Source: Nemertoderma westbladi (taxonomy: Eukaryota > Xenacoelomorpha > Nemertodermatida > Nemertodermatidae). Taken from it: 64,000 nt of DNA. The position numbers were made by a program, and so were the translations under genes. The notes below the pieces were generated by a model, which saw only the letters and a list, made by a program, of their open reading frames with translations, did no database searches and was not told where the DNA came from. Positions 34,061 through 45,266 of the stretch are shown here, piece by piece; positions within the stretch are counted from its first letter, which is position 1, and each line of letters starts with the position of its first letter. The DNA lies in contig JAUCBJ010002853.1 in assembly GCA_032718475.1 (NCBI GenBank), forward strand, positions 1-64,000, written 5' to 3'.

Positions 34061-36100
34061 TTATTTGACTTGTTTAAACATAATGCGACGCCTTGCCCAA
34101 TCAATGTAGTCAAGCTCAACTTCAAGCATTTGGCCTCTATTATACGCTAGATCATTTGTTGAAAAACGCCTAGGCAATGCCCCTTCAATCAGTGGATTTT
34201 TAACCTGAACAAATACACTGCTGTGGTTCATCCCTGAGATCACGCCTTGCATTTTTTGACCGATTTTGTTTTTCATATAAACACATTGATAAAAGGCTTC
34301 GGCTTCCCAAGTAGCTTGGTTGGCAGCACGTTCAGTAGCTGAACAATGTTTAGCGGTATTTTCAAGGGTTTTTTGAGTGTAAGTTGGGCGAGATTTTTTG
34401 TTCATTGCTTTTAGTAAGCGATGCACTACCAAATCTGGGTAGCGACGAATGGGCGAGGTAAAATGAGTATAGTGAGGGTAGTTTAGGCCAAAGTGCCCTA
34501 AATTATTAGTTGAATAAATAGCCCGCTGCATGGTTCTAAGCACTTGCATTTGCAATATGTTGATGCAAGGATGATCACGATTTTGTGTTAATAACGTTTG
34601 AAAATCAGCTAATGTTTTAATCGCCACCCGCTTGATACCAAGCTCGTCTAAGGTATCTTTGAGCGTCTCCAGGCTTTCTTGTGACGGCTGATCATGCACT
34701 CGATAAATGGCAGGTGACTGGCTAAGTGCAGATGCCGCACATACATTGGCCAGCAACATGGATTCTTCAATTAACTGATGGGCGGTTAAATGAGGAGTGG
34801 ATTCAATGCCTACCACCTGCTGATTTTTAAAAAGTACTTTTATTTCATTGCTTTGAATGTCAAATACCCCGCGTTTTTCTCGAAAAGCTCGCAAGCGTTT
34901 GTGTAAATTTGAGAGCGCAGTTAAAGGGTTCGATAAAAATGTTTTGTCTTGATCCAAGGGTTTTCCAGATAAAAACGATTCTACCTGCCCATAGGTTAGC
35001 CGACATTTTGAAAGAATAACCCCTTCATAAAACTGATACGACTCTACCTTTCCACTTTTTTCATTCCAATATAGATCACACACCATCACCGCCCGTTTCA
35101 CCTTGGGGTTTAGCGAACATAGGTCATTGGATAACACTTCAGGCAACATTGGTACCACAAAATTGGGTAAATACACAGAGTTTCCTCGCAGGTACGCTGC
35201 CTCATCCAGCATGGTGTCTTTTTTGACGTATGAGCTGACATCCGCAATGGCTACCATTAAATGCCATAGGCCCCCATCTTTTTGCTCACAAAATACAGCA
35301 TCGTCGAAGTCTTTGGCATCGTCTCCATCAATGGTGACAAAATTAAAGGCCGTTAGGTCAATGCGTTTTTGATCATTGATCAGTTTTTGGTGAATGGACT
35401 TATAATCATCTAATTTGTTAGACACCCCTTCTGGCCAATCCCTTGAGATACCAAATTCTGAGAGAATAAAAAACAGCTCATCGGTAAAATGATAAGCTGC
35501 TGAAAGTACCTGCAGTTTGTGGGCATAACAGTGCCTGAAATCTTTTTTATCCACCACCAAGCGTGCCTCAATTAACTGACCCACTTTAATACCTTGATAA
35601 GCTTTGATGGGAAACCGATGATTCGACTGCCGACCCCGCCCCACTAGGTAATATTTTTTATCTTTCTTAAGCACCTCACCGATCATGGTATCAGACTGCC
35701 TTTCTAGCAAATTCAACACATGACCGACTGATCCACTCTTTCGTTGCCTGTCCTTTTTTAGCATAATTAAGAGGCGATCATTTGCGAACAAACCGCGAAC
35801 CTGATCAGGCGGTAAAAATACATCGTCCTGTCGACCCTCACAGGCACAAAAACCAAACCCTTTTGGGTTAAGTTCAAGCACCCCCTCAAGCACCAAAGAT
35901 GAATGCACGTAACAATCCTCCACGTTACGCACTTTTTTATCCTGCACCAATTGATTTAACAGTTGAGTTAAATGCTTGCGGGCTGATAAATTCTGAACCC
36001 TAAATGCTTTGAGCAATTGCCGCCAATAAAAAGGGCCTGATTGCAATTTTTTTAATACTTGATCTAGTGTGGGTTGAGTCGTTTTTGATGAGCCTTTCAT
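34061..36100 (-). CDS. rnr: Ribonuclease R
   Basis: A 3'-5' exoribonuclease that degrades structured RNA. The 679 residues contain an N-terminal winged-helix-like region, cold-shock/OB domains (ELNPKGFGFCACEGRQDDVFLPP), the RNB catalytic domain with the acidic metal site GDDAKDFDDAVF (near 265) and FTSPIRRYPDLVVHR (near 550), and a C-terminal S1 domain (MQGVISGMNHSSVFVQV). It is shorter than E. coli RNase R (813) because the basic C-terminal tail is missing. Upstream of glmS in the same direction. Confidence 0.95.
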   Translation of the reverse strand: MKGSSKTTQPTLDQVLKKLQSGPFYWRQLLKAFRVQNLSARKHLTQLLNQLVQDKKVRNVEDCYVHSSLVLEGVLELNPKGFGFCACEGRQDDVFLPPDQVRGLFANDRLLIMLKKDRQRKSGSVGHVLNLLERQSDTMIGEVLKKDKKYYLVGRGRQSNHRFPIKAYQGIKVGQLIEARLVVDKKDFRHCYAHKLQVLSAAYHFTDELFFILSEFGISRDWPEGVSNKLDDYKSIHQKLINDQKRIDLTAFNFVTIDGDDAKDFDDAVFCEQKDGGLWHLMVAIADVSSYVKKDTMLDEAAYLRGNSVYLPNFVVPMLPEVLSNDLCSLNPKVKRAVMVCDLYWNEKSGKVESYQFYEGVILSKCRLTYGQVESFLSGKPLDQDKTFLSNPLTALSNLHKRLRAFREKRGVFDIQSNEIKVLFKNQQVVGIESTPHLTAHQLIEESMLLANVCAASALSQSPAIYRVHDQPSQESLETLKDTLDELGIKRVAIKTLADFQTLLTQNRDHPCINILQMQVLRTMQRAIYSTNNLGHFGLNYPHYTHFTSPIRRYPDLVVHRLLKAMNKKSRPTYTQKTLENTAKHCSATERAANQATWEAEAFYQCVYMKNKIGQKMQGVISGMNHSSVFVQVKNPLIEGALPRRFSTNDLAYNRGQMLEVELDYIDWARRRIMFKQVK

Positions 36101-36231
36101 CCACCCATCATACCCTAGAACATAATCTGTCAGCTAAGATAGCCTTTCAACTTGTAAGAAATATTATATTTGATGATAATATACTTGCTGGAAATATTTG
36201 AGAAATTTGGAAGAGTTTTGAAAAACATCAT

Positions 36232-36642
36232 TTGGTTTGCCTTAAAAACACTTGGGTAGCTTGTTGCACATATCCCATTAATTTCAGACTGATAAAAACA
36301 ATTACCTACCGAGCTTGCAGCACAATGACAGCCAGGACCCTTTGGTTTATGGTCGACTTTACCTGTACAGAAAAACTACATGAACAAGGCTCTGTTGGAG
36401 AATATGTTAGCTTAGCAATGATAAAAATTTCAAAAACATTAGCGCAACAATATCAACATATTAATACCCTTGAATTTGTGATAAGTCTATTTGCAGAAAG
36501 TCCAGCTATGAAACACAACCTATTTGGTTGCTTGATTGGCAAAATGGTTACCTATGATGCCTTCTCACAATTGATACCAACCTGCTGCTTTCAGCTAATA
36601 TTTATAACGCAAGCACCTTATAAAACTATGGCATTGAGTTAA
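36232..36642 (+). CDS. Doubtful open frame, possibly a decayed gene
   Basis: The 136-codon frame has no clear ribosome site. The second half (GEYVSLAMIKISKTLAQQYQHINTLEFVISLFAESPAM) looks protein-like, while the first half is Cys-rich and unusual. It may be a remnant in the decay zone. The rest of 36101-36770 shows no gene. Confidence 0.2.
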   Translation: MVCLKNTWVACCTYPINFRLIKTITYRACSTMTARTLWFMVDFTCTEKLHEQGSVGEYVSLAMIKISKTLAQQYQHINTLEFVISLFAESPAMKHNLFGCLIGKMVTYDAFSQLIPTCCFQLIFITQAPYKTMALS

Positions 36643-36770
36643 TAGAAAAACTACTTGACAAAACTTTTCGTACAAAAACACATTCAGTGAACCTAAAACA
36701 AAACCTGCTTGTTGGCCCAATATAACAACAATAGATATAATTTGGTTTTCTCAAGAGAATAGAGGGTGCA

Positions 36771-37232
36771 ATGAAAAATGAGGGTAGGACGATTCAGTTC
36801 ATGATCATATTGTTTTGGGTGCTTTTTTGGCTATTGAATTCAATTGATAAATTTATTAACACCCCCATGTTTTTGTGGAAAGGGAAAGACCGTATCACCC
36901 AACTTCAAAATTACTTTTCATCCATTGGTATACAAAACGAAAGCATCAGTATGGGTTTTTTGATATTAATTACCATTGCTGAAATTATTGCATTTGTCTA
37001 CCTTGCCGTTGCCTTGTGGCATTTTTATAAGAAAAATACAAAAAAAATGGATCAATGCTTTTTTATGGGCACAATTAGTGGTATGGCAATATTTACATTT
37101 TTTACGATTGGGGATCAAATATTTGGTGATCGTCTTGAACTGTTAGAGCATGACAATTATTGGACATTTTTATTGGTTTCTTTGGTGGTATATCACTATT
37201 TTCCCACAGCAAAAAAACCAAAAAGCAATTGA
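36771..37232 (+). CDS. Small inner-membrane protein (153 aa), unknown
   Basis: Starts at ATG 36771 after AGAGGGTG. Four hydrophobic segments are visible (about 8-28, 59-85, 98-118 and 126-147), with KGKDRITQLQNYFSSIGI in the first loop. The layout recalls DoxX-like four-helix membrane proteins, but no diagnostic residue is seen. It stands alone among degraded genes. Confidence 0.65.
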   Translation: MKNEGRTIQFMIILFWVLFWLLNSIDKFINTPMFLWKGKDRITQLQNYFSSIGIQNESISMGFLILITIAEIIAFVYLAVALWHFYKKNTKKMDQCFFMGTISGMAIFTFFTIGDQIFGDRLELLEHDNYWTFLLVSLVVYHYFPTAKKPKSN

Positions 37233-37344
37233 GTAAAAACACCGATTGGGATGACTGGTAAAAAAACTTCACTTGCTCGTTCCCAAATTGACATTAACCT
37301 ATCTAGCCACTCATACCAACCCACCTTCACTCCAACATGTTTGA

Positions 37345-37480
37345 TATTAACTTTTGATGCCCATAAAACTTGCAACTGCAAAACCCGAATTTAGCACCAT
37401 CTTAATAAACAATTGTGAGCCGATGCCCCTGCCTTGGCATTTTAGCTTAGCCATCAAACGACCCAATATAACCAATACCC
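37345..37480 (-). pseudogene. GNAT acetyltransferase remnant
   Basis: One minus-strand frame reads ILGRLMAKLKCQGRGIGSQL and on to FIKMVLNSGFAVAS, the acetyl-CoA loop (QGRGIG) and helix of GNAT enzymes, especially those of the TacT toxin-antitoxin type. Stops and frame changes surround it and no full gene can be assembled. The remaining DNA between 37233 and 37692 holds only short fragments. Confidence 0.5.
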
Positions 37481-37692
37481 TATTTTTTTTCGGCCAGCAA
37501 CAAACCGACTATTAATTTATACTTAACATATTTTAGAACAACTAAGCCATTTTTATATTAAGCCTTTAAATAATTGACTGTTTAATGAAATAGCCGAACT
37601 ACCTAGGGTGATAAACCACTTTGAAGCGTGCATATCAGCTTAAATCATCAAATTTTACCAAGGCAATGAGGCTCACTCAATATTGTCAATAA

Positions 37693-38250
37693 CTATTGTC
37701 GATAGCGACTAATAGCTGTTGCAAATATTGGAAAATTATTGTGTGGATCATCTTTTAACAAAGCACTAAGCGTAAAAATTAAATAATAATCACCTTCCTT
37801 ACCATACGCCACATACTCAAAATTCCCCTGTTCTTTAGGCGCAAAAGACAACACCTTGGGTACTTGGCCACTCTCTGTGTTGAAAGGTCTTTTTCTTGCT
37901 TGATCACAACCTCAAACCTCGCGTGAAATGCCTCTACATCCGCTTGCATCAATGCTTTTACACCTTTTATGGTCGGTCGGCTTGGCTTATAACCCGTGCA
38001 TAAATAACAGCCTCGGGGCGGTTAAAGGTAGACCCGTTGGGAATATTAATATTTGCCCCAAACGAAAACTTGATTCACGATCAAACCCCCAACCTTTGAT
38101 CGCTGGCAATTTAGGCCACGCATAAAAACATATTTTTTGCTCACAAGGTAGGGCTTGTTTTTCAATTTCCGCCCACATTGGCAGCGTAAACGCAATCAAA
38201 ATAATGAGCGCTAACTGTATTAGATGACAGCCCTTAACAATTAAACTCAT
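37693..38250 (-). pseudogene. Secreted hypothetical protein, broken by several frameshifts
   Basis: ATG 38250 begins a signal peptide (LALIILIAFTLPMWA), then PCEQKICFYAWPKLP and GWGFDRESSFRLG. The coherent continuation changes frame at about 38050 (NINIPNGSTFNRPEAVIYA), again near 37970 (TIKGVKALMQADVEAFHARF) and near 37875 (PKVLSFAPKEQGNFEYVAYG), and reaches TAG at 37693-37695. A real gene of about 185 codons has thus decayed. No family recognised. Confidence 0.65.
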
Positions 38251-38266
38251 CAAAATAATACAACTG

Positions 38267-39410
38267 TTAGCTAATTTTATGATCCTCATTTTGCGAAACA
38301 ATAAACTTTGCCCTTTCATAAAGCTCGTTGTACGTCACTATATCAACATTTCTAGAGTCTCGACGAAATAACTCAAAGGTTTTTTCCTTGCTGGTCGCTA
38401 CCCCTTTATCGTCTCCCTTCATTTGATCCCAATTTCCAATGATAAGAATTGTTTTTGAATCATATGACCTTTGCTCAATTTTATGACCAAACTCATCAAA
38501 AAGCGCTTTGGTGGTTTCTATTTTAATTTGACCACTGGCTTTTTACTCAAGTATTTGTGAGTAGGCTTCAATCAGTTGTGTTGATAACCTCCCTGATCAT
38601 GATCTATTTTGAGGTTACCAAATATTGATGTATTGGGCAGTTTAATCTCCACAAAAGTGGTAAAATGTTTATCCCCCAGCAAATAATCACCAATGACAGT
38701 ATCGCGACCAGAGGCGGCAGAATCCGACGCGTGGAATTCATCCTGAAGAATACCTTCAAACCGATAGTCTAGACCATAGCCGAATAGCCATTGATTTTTC
38801 CTAAAAAAGTGTTGCTAAACCTTCTCATCCTGCGCGCTTTGTAAACCTACTCCAGATTTATAGGTTGGTAAATAATTTTTAGTTAACAACTTTTCAAATA
38901 TGGCTAGTTGCTGTTTTCGATGCCCAGTATTCACCAAATCTTGGCTAGTTACTATGCCCTTTGATAAAAGCTCTGAAATAACCTCACCATCAGAATCGCC
39001 TGATAGTAGAGTAAAGATTTTCTTTTTAGTGTCTATGTCTAGGGTGCTGGGAGTGTCGCCAGATAAGCAAATTCTTCTACTACTGATGCCCTTCAGATCA
39101 AGGCTATTTATAAAATCTAAAAAACTTCTAAGCTGCGCAAAATTAAATTTACTAAATTTAATACGCTGTTTTTCTGCGCCTGCAACTACTTTTCAACCTC
39201 GAACCCTTCAATATCATCTTTTTGTTTCAAATACACCCCCTTCATTAAGGTGCGCGGTGCTAGCTTAATATGAGTTTCTTTTTCATCTTGAAATACAATC
39301 TGAAAAAAGCGATTATCATCAAACTCATGGCTATAAAGGTGCGCCGGCTTTGAGTTCAAAATAATCTTCTCCTCAGAGGGTTTTTGTTCACTGTTCATTT
39401 CTCGACTCAC
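38267..39410 (-). pseudogene. Shedu-type antiphage protein (DUF4263), degraded
   Basis: From GTG 39410 or ATG 39398 the first 70 codons are open, then the frame shifts at about 39186. The middle section runs on to TAG at the end of SAQDEKV, where family members would have an aromatic residue before QHFFRKNQWLFG. The nuclease core follows (GDYLLGDKHFTTFVEIKLP, with Asp and E-x-K). After more lesions (a frame change near 38600 and a TAA after SQILE) comes the typical C-terminal TILIIGNWDQMKG and FELFRRDSRNVDIVTYNELY to TAA 38267-38269. The order fits SduA/DUF4263 proteins, which block phage growth by nucleic-acid cleavage. Inactive as it stands. Confidence 0.75.
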
Positions 39411-39456
39411 TTTTGCAAACTACCCCCAAAACTAAAATGTTAAAGCCTTCTAAACC

Positions 39457-41989
<2,533 letters not shown>

Positions 41990-42023
41990 AAATCAATCGC
42001 ATTAAGATGAAGTCAAAAACTAT

Positions 42024-42905
42024 TTACGGACTCTTTTGAGTAGAATCAAGTAATTGAAAATAATTGCTTTTTGAATCCAAAATCAACACATTTTTCTGAG
42101 GGCTATCAACAAAAGACTTCACATAAGACTGTAGCGTCCGTTGATAGTTATAAAAATCAATATCTTGATTATAAGCGTTGGCATAAGTTTCAAGGGCGAT
42201 CGCATCACCCTCACCGCGTAAAATTTCAGAATCCTTATAGGCATTTGACAATGTTTCAATGCGTTTTCTATCGGCAGCGGCTTTAATTTTTTCAGCTTGC
42301 TCGGCACCGCGTGAGCGAAAATCTTTTGCAACCCGTTGCCGCTCGGCTGACATTCGTCTGTAAATTGAATTGCTAACCTCAAATGATAATTCAATTCGAT
42401 TAATCCGAAAATCAACCACCTCAATGCCGAAGCGATCCAGCGATTTTTTGGCAGCATTTCGGATATCGATCATCACCTGCTCACGGTCTTTATTGATAAG
42501 TTCTTGTATGCCTCGAACACCAAAAGCAGTTCGAAGGCCATCTTGAATAATTTGGCTCAAACGGCGATTGGCCTGAGAAATTCGACCCCCTGTGGTGGTG
42601 TAAAAATCAATGGGGTTTTTAATACGCCAGGTGGTGTAAGAGTCGACCACAACTTTCTTTTTCTCTTTGGTTAAATAACTTTGTGGAACAGCATCTAAGG
42701 TTTGAAGCCTGATATCAAATAATTGAATCGTTTCAATAAAGGGATATTTAAAATGAAGCCCTGGCTTGTAGTCGGTTGATACCACTTGACCTAAACGAAG
42801 CTTAATACCCGTTTCTCGTTCATCAATTATAAATAAAGACTGACTACCTAAAAATAAAACAACCGCTAAAACGGCAAAAAAAATGGTGGATCGATAGCTT
42901 TTCAT
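42024..42905 (-). CDS. hflC: HflC, FtsH protease modulator
   Basis: The 293-residue protein has one N-terminal membrane helix (FFAVLAVVLFLGSQSLFII) and an SPFH/band 7 domain (ERETGIKLRLGQVVSTDYKPGLHFKYPF), then a long helical stretch (YRRMSAERQRVAKDFRSRGAE). With HflK it forms the periplasmic cage around FtsH. It follows hflK after 7 bases. Confidence 0.95.
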   Translation of the reverse strand: MKSYRSTIFFAVLAVVLFLGSQSLFIIDERETGIKLRLGQVVSTDYKPGLHFKYPFIETIQLFDIRLQTLDAVPQSYLTKEKKKVVVDSYTTWRIKNPIDFYTTTGGRISQANRRLSQIIQDGLRTAFGVRGIQELINKDREQVMIDIRNAAKKSLDRFGIEVVDFRINRIELSFEVSNSIYRRMSAERQRVAKDFRSRGAEQAEKIKAAADRKRIETLSNAYKDSEILRGEGDAIALETYANAYNQDIDFYNYQRTLQSYVKSFVDSPQKNVLILDSKSNYFQLLDSTQKSP

Positions 42906-42912
42906 ATCAACA

Positions 42913-44079
42913 TTATCTCCCGATGCGGTTTCTATCTCGTAAATTAATCACCGAATTATCTCTAAAGCGGCTGGGTGTTTGGTTAAAATCTTGATTAGGT
43001 GTTTTTTCAGTCAATGATGAATCACCTAAAGTAGGCCTTGTGTAACGACTGCCGATTAAACCATCTAGTGGCAACAACACATGGTTACTTTGCCCTGCAC
43101 CACTCCCCAAAAGTACTTTATCGTTGGATGAATACACTTGTTCAAGGGCTTCAATGCGTAAACGAATTTTAGTGGCTTTAGGCGAAAGCTTATATTTTTC
43201 TAAAATGCTTTTAAAGCGGCTGGCCTCACCTTGGGCATTGGCGATGACTTGTTGTTGGTAGGCTTTAGCCTCTTCAACCACACGGGCTGCTTTACCACGG
43301 GCACGGGGGAGTATGTCGTTTGAATAGGCTTGGGCTTCATTAATTTGGCGCTGCAAGTCTTCACGAGCCTTAACAGCATCATCATAAGCGGCTTTAACTT
43401 GCGAGGGGGGTTTAACATCTTGTACATTTAAACTAATCGCCTCTAAACCTATTTGATAATCATTTAATAATTTTTGCAATTCATTTTTAGCTCGAAGCGC
43501 GACTTCAGCAGGTTGTTGAATAATATCGTCCATCTTCGATTGCCCCACGGCTTTTCGCATCGCACTTTCTAAGGCCTCAGCTAAAATAAACTGAGGGCGA
43601 TCGACTTTAAATAAATATTTCACAGGGTCGTTAATTCGGTATTGAACAACAAATTTCATTTCAATAATATTTTCATCTGATGTCAGCATGATGGTTGGGT
43701 TGCTATCCCGACCCCGCATATCACCAAATGAGGTGGCGAGTATTTCTTCAGTATTAATTTTGGTGACTTTATCGAATAAAGAGGGCAGTTTTATATGGGG
43801 GCCAGGCGATGTAACGCGCAAATACTTCCCGAAGCGTTGTTCAATACCACGCTCAGCCGGGTCAATAATGTAGAACATGTCAAACAAAAAAACGAAAACG
43901 GCAATAAAAAACAACAAAACAGTAATAACCCCTTTTGAAAAAATAGGGGGCATGTTGGGTGAGCCGTTACCTGAGCTGTCAGAATTTTTGCCACCCCTAT
44001 TAAACTTTTTTTTGAAGCGATCAAAAATTTCATCTAAATTGGGGGGGAGTTCTTGAAACAGGCCAAAAATATTTTTCAT
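42913..44079 (-). CDS. hflK: HflK, FtsH protease modulator
   Basis: The 388-residue protein has a Gly/Asn/Ser-rich cytoplasmic N-terminus (NRGGKNSDSSGNG), a membrane helix (VITVLLFFIAVFVFLFDMFYI, about 51-72), a band 7 domain (ERGIEQRFGKYLRV) and a coiled coil (QAYSNDILPRARGKAARVVEEA). First gene of the hflK-hflC-hisZ-purA unit. In many gammaproteobacteria miaA-hfq-hflX precedes it; here that part lies 9 kb away on the other strand. Confidence 0.95.
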   Translation of the reverse strand: MKNIFGLFQELPPNLDEIFDRFKKKFNRGGKNSDSSGNGSPNMPPIFSKGVITVLLFFIAVFVFLFDMFYIIDPAERGIEQRFGKYLRVTSPGPHIKLPSLFDKVTKINTEEILATSFGDMRGRDSNPTIMLTSDENIIEMKFVVQYRINDPVKYLFKVDRPQFILAEALESAMRKAVGQSKMDDIIQQPAEVALRAKNELQKLLNDYQIGLEAISLNVQDVKPPSQVKAAYDDAVKAREDLQRQINEAQAYSNDILPRARGKAARVVEEAKAYQQQVIANAQGEASRFKSILEKYKLSPKATKIRLRIEALEQVYSSNDKVLLGSGAGQSNHVLLPLDGLIGSRYTRPTLGDSSLTEKTPNQDFNQTPSRFRDNSVINLRDRNRIGR

Positions 44080-44140
44080 TAAACGAATGCGACTGAATTG
44101 ATAAAATACATAGGTGCTATAATAACACAGTTGCTAAAAA

Positions 44141-45259
44141 CTATAAGTCCAAATCAGATAAATCATCATCTAGGGAGGCATCCACCGCCCCCACTAAATA
44201 CGAGGTAATTTCTGACTCTTGGGGCGCGACTTGCACATGGTCACTTTTCAGCCAATTGTTAACCCACGGAATGGGGTTGGTTTTGACATTAAACATCGGC
44301 TTTAAATTAACTGCCTTTAGTCGAATATCAGCCAAATGCTCAATATAGCTTGATAAAATCTGCTCATTTAGACCCACCATGGAACCATGGCTAAATAGGT
44401 AATTTGACCAATGTTTTTCTTCTTCCACAGCTGTTTTAAAAATAGCGTAGGTTTCTTGTTCAGATGATTGTATGACAGATTGCATTTGAGGGTCGGATTC
44501 ATCTGTACGAAGCAAGTTCAACATATGTTGTGTGCCTGAAAGATGAAGGGCTTCATCCCTTGCAATTAAGCGAATAATTTTGGCATTGCCTTCCATAAGT
44601 TGGCGTTCAGCAAATGAAAAACTACAAGCAAAACTTGCATAAAACCGCAAGGCTTCCAACACATTAACTGACACCAATGCCAAATATAGGGCTTTTTTAA
44701 TTTCAACCGGATCAACACCCATCGCGTTTGCCGAACTTTTAAAGCCATGAAGCATGTAGCAGCTATTTAATTGAATAAGCTGGTCATAATAGTTACTAAT
44801 ACTACGGGCTCGGTTTAGTATTTCTTGGTCACCCACAATTTGGTCTAGCACCTCAGAGGGGTTTGAAAACAGGTTTTGCATAATATGACTGTAGCTCCGA
44901 GAGTGAATGGTTTCACTAAACGACCATACCTCAATCCATGTTTCAAGCTCTGGTAAAGATACAATCGGTAAAAACGCTAGGTTGGGCGAACGGCCTTGAA
45001 TGCTGTCTAAAAGGGTTTGGTATTGTAAATTAAGAATAAAAATCTTTTGCTCAGCACAAGAGAGGGATAAAAAATCAGACCGATCTTTGGTTAAATCAAT
45101 CTCTTCAGGCCGCCAAAAATAAGAGAGTTGGCGCTCAATTAATTTTTCAAATATTTCATAGCGCTGTACATCAAAGCGGGAAACACTAACCGACTCTCCC
45201 AAAAACATGGGCTGAACCAAAGGCGTCCTTGAATTTGAATTAAAAACGCTATAGTGCAT
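44141..45259 (-). CDS. nrdB: Class Ia ribonucleotide reductase small subunit
   Basis: The 372-residue protein closely follows E. coli NrdB (376): WRPEEIDLTKD, LLDSIQGRSPNLAFLP, WSFSETIHSRSYSHI with the radical Tyr, EGNAKIIRLIARDEALHL with iron ligands, and NPIPWVNNWL. It supplies the tyrosyl radical to NrdA for dNTP synthesis. ATG 45259 with its GGAGGA site is chosen over a frame beginning at 45382 inside nrdA. It follows nrdA by 7 bases. Confidence 0.96.
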   Translation of the reverse strand: MHYSVFNSNSRTPLVQPMFLGESVSVSRFDVQRYEIFEKLIERQLSYFWRPEEIDLTKDRSDFLSLSCAEQKIFILNLQYQTLLDSIQGRSPNLAFLPIVSLPELETWIEVWSFSETIHSRSYSHIMQNLFSNPSEVLDQIVGDQEILNRARSISNYYDQLIQLNSCYMLHGFKSSANAMGVDPVEIKKALYLALVSVNVLEALRFYASFACSFSFAERQLMEGNAKIIRLIARDEALHLSGTQHMLNLLRTDESDPQMQSVIQSSEQETYAIFKTAVEEEKHWSNYLFSHGSMVGLNEQILSSYIEHLADIRLKAVNLKPMFNVKTNPIPWVNNWLKSDHVQVAPQESEITSYLVGAVDASLDDDLSDLDL

Positions 45260-45266
45260 GGATAAC

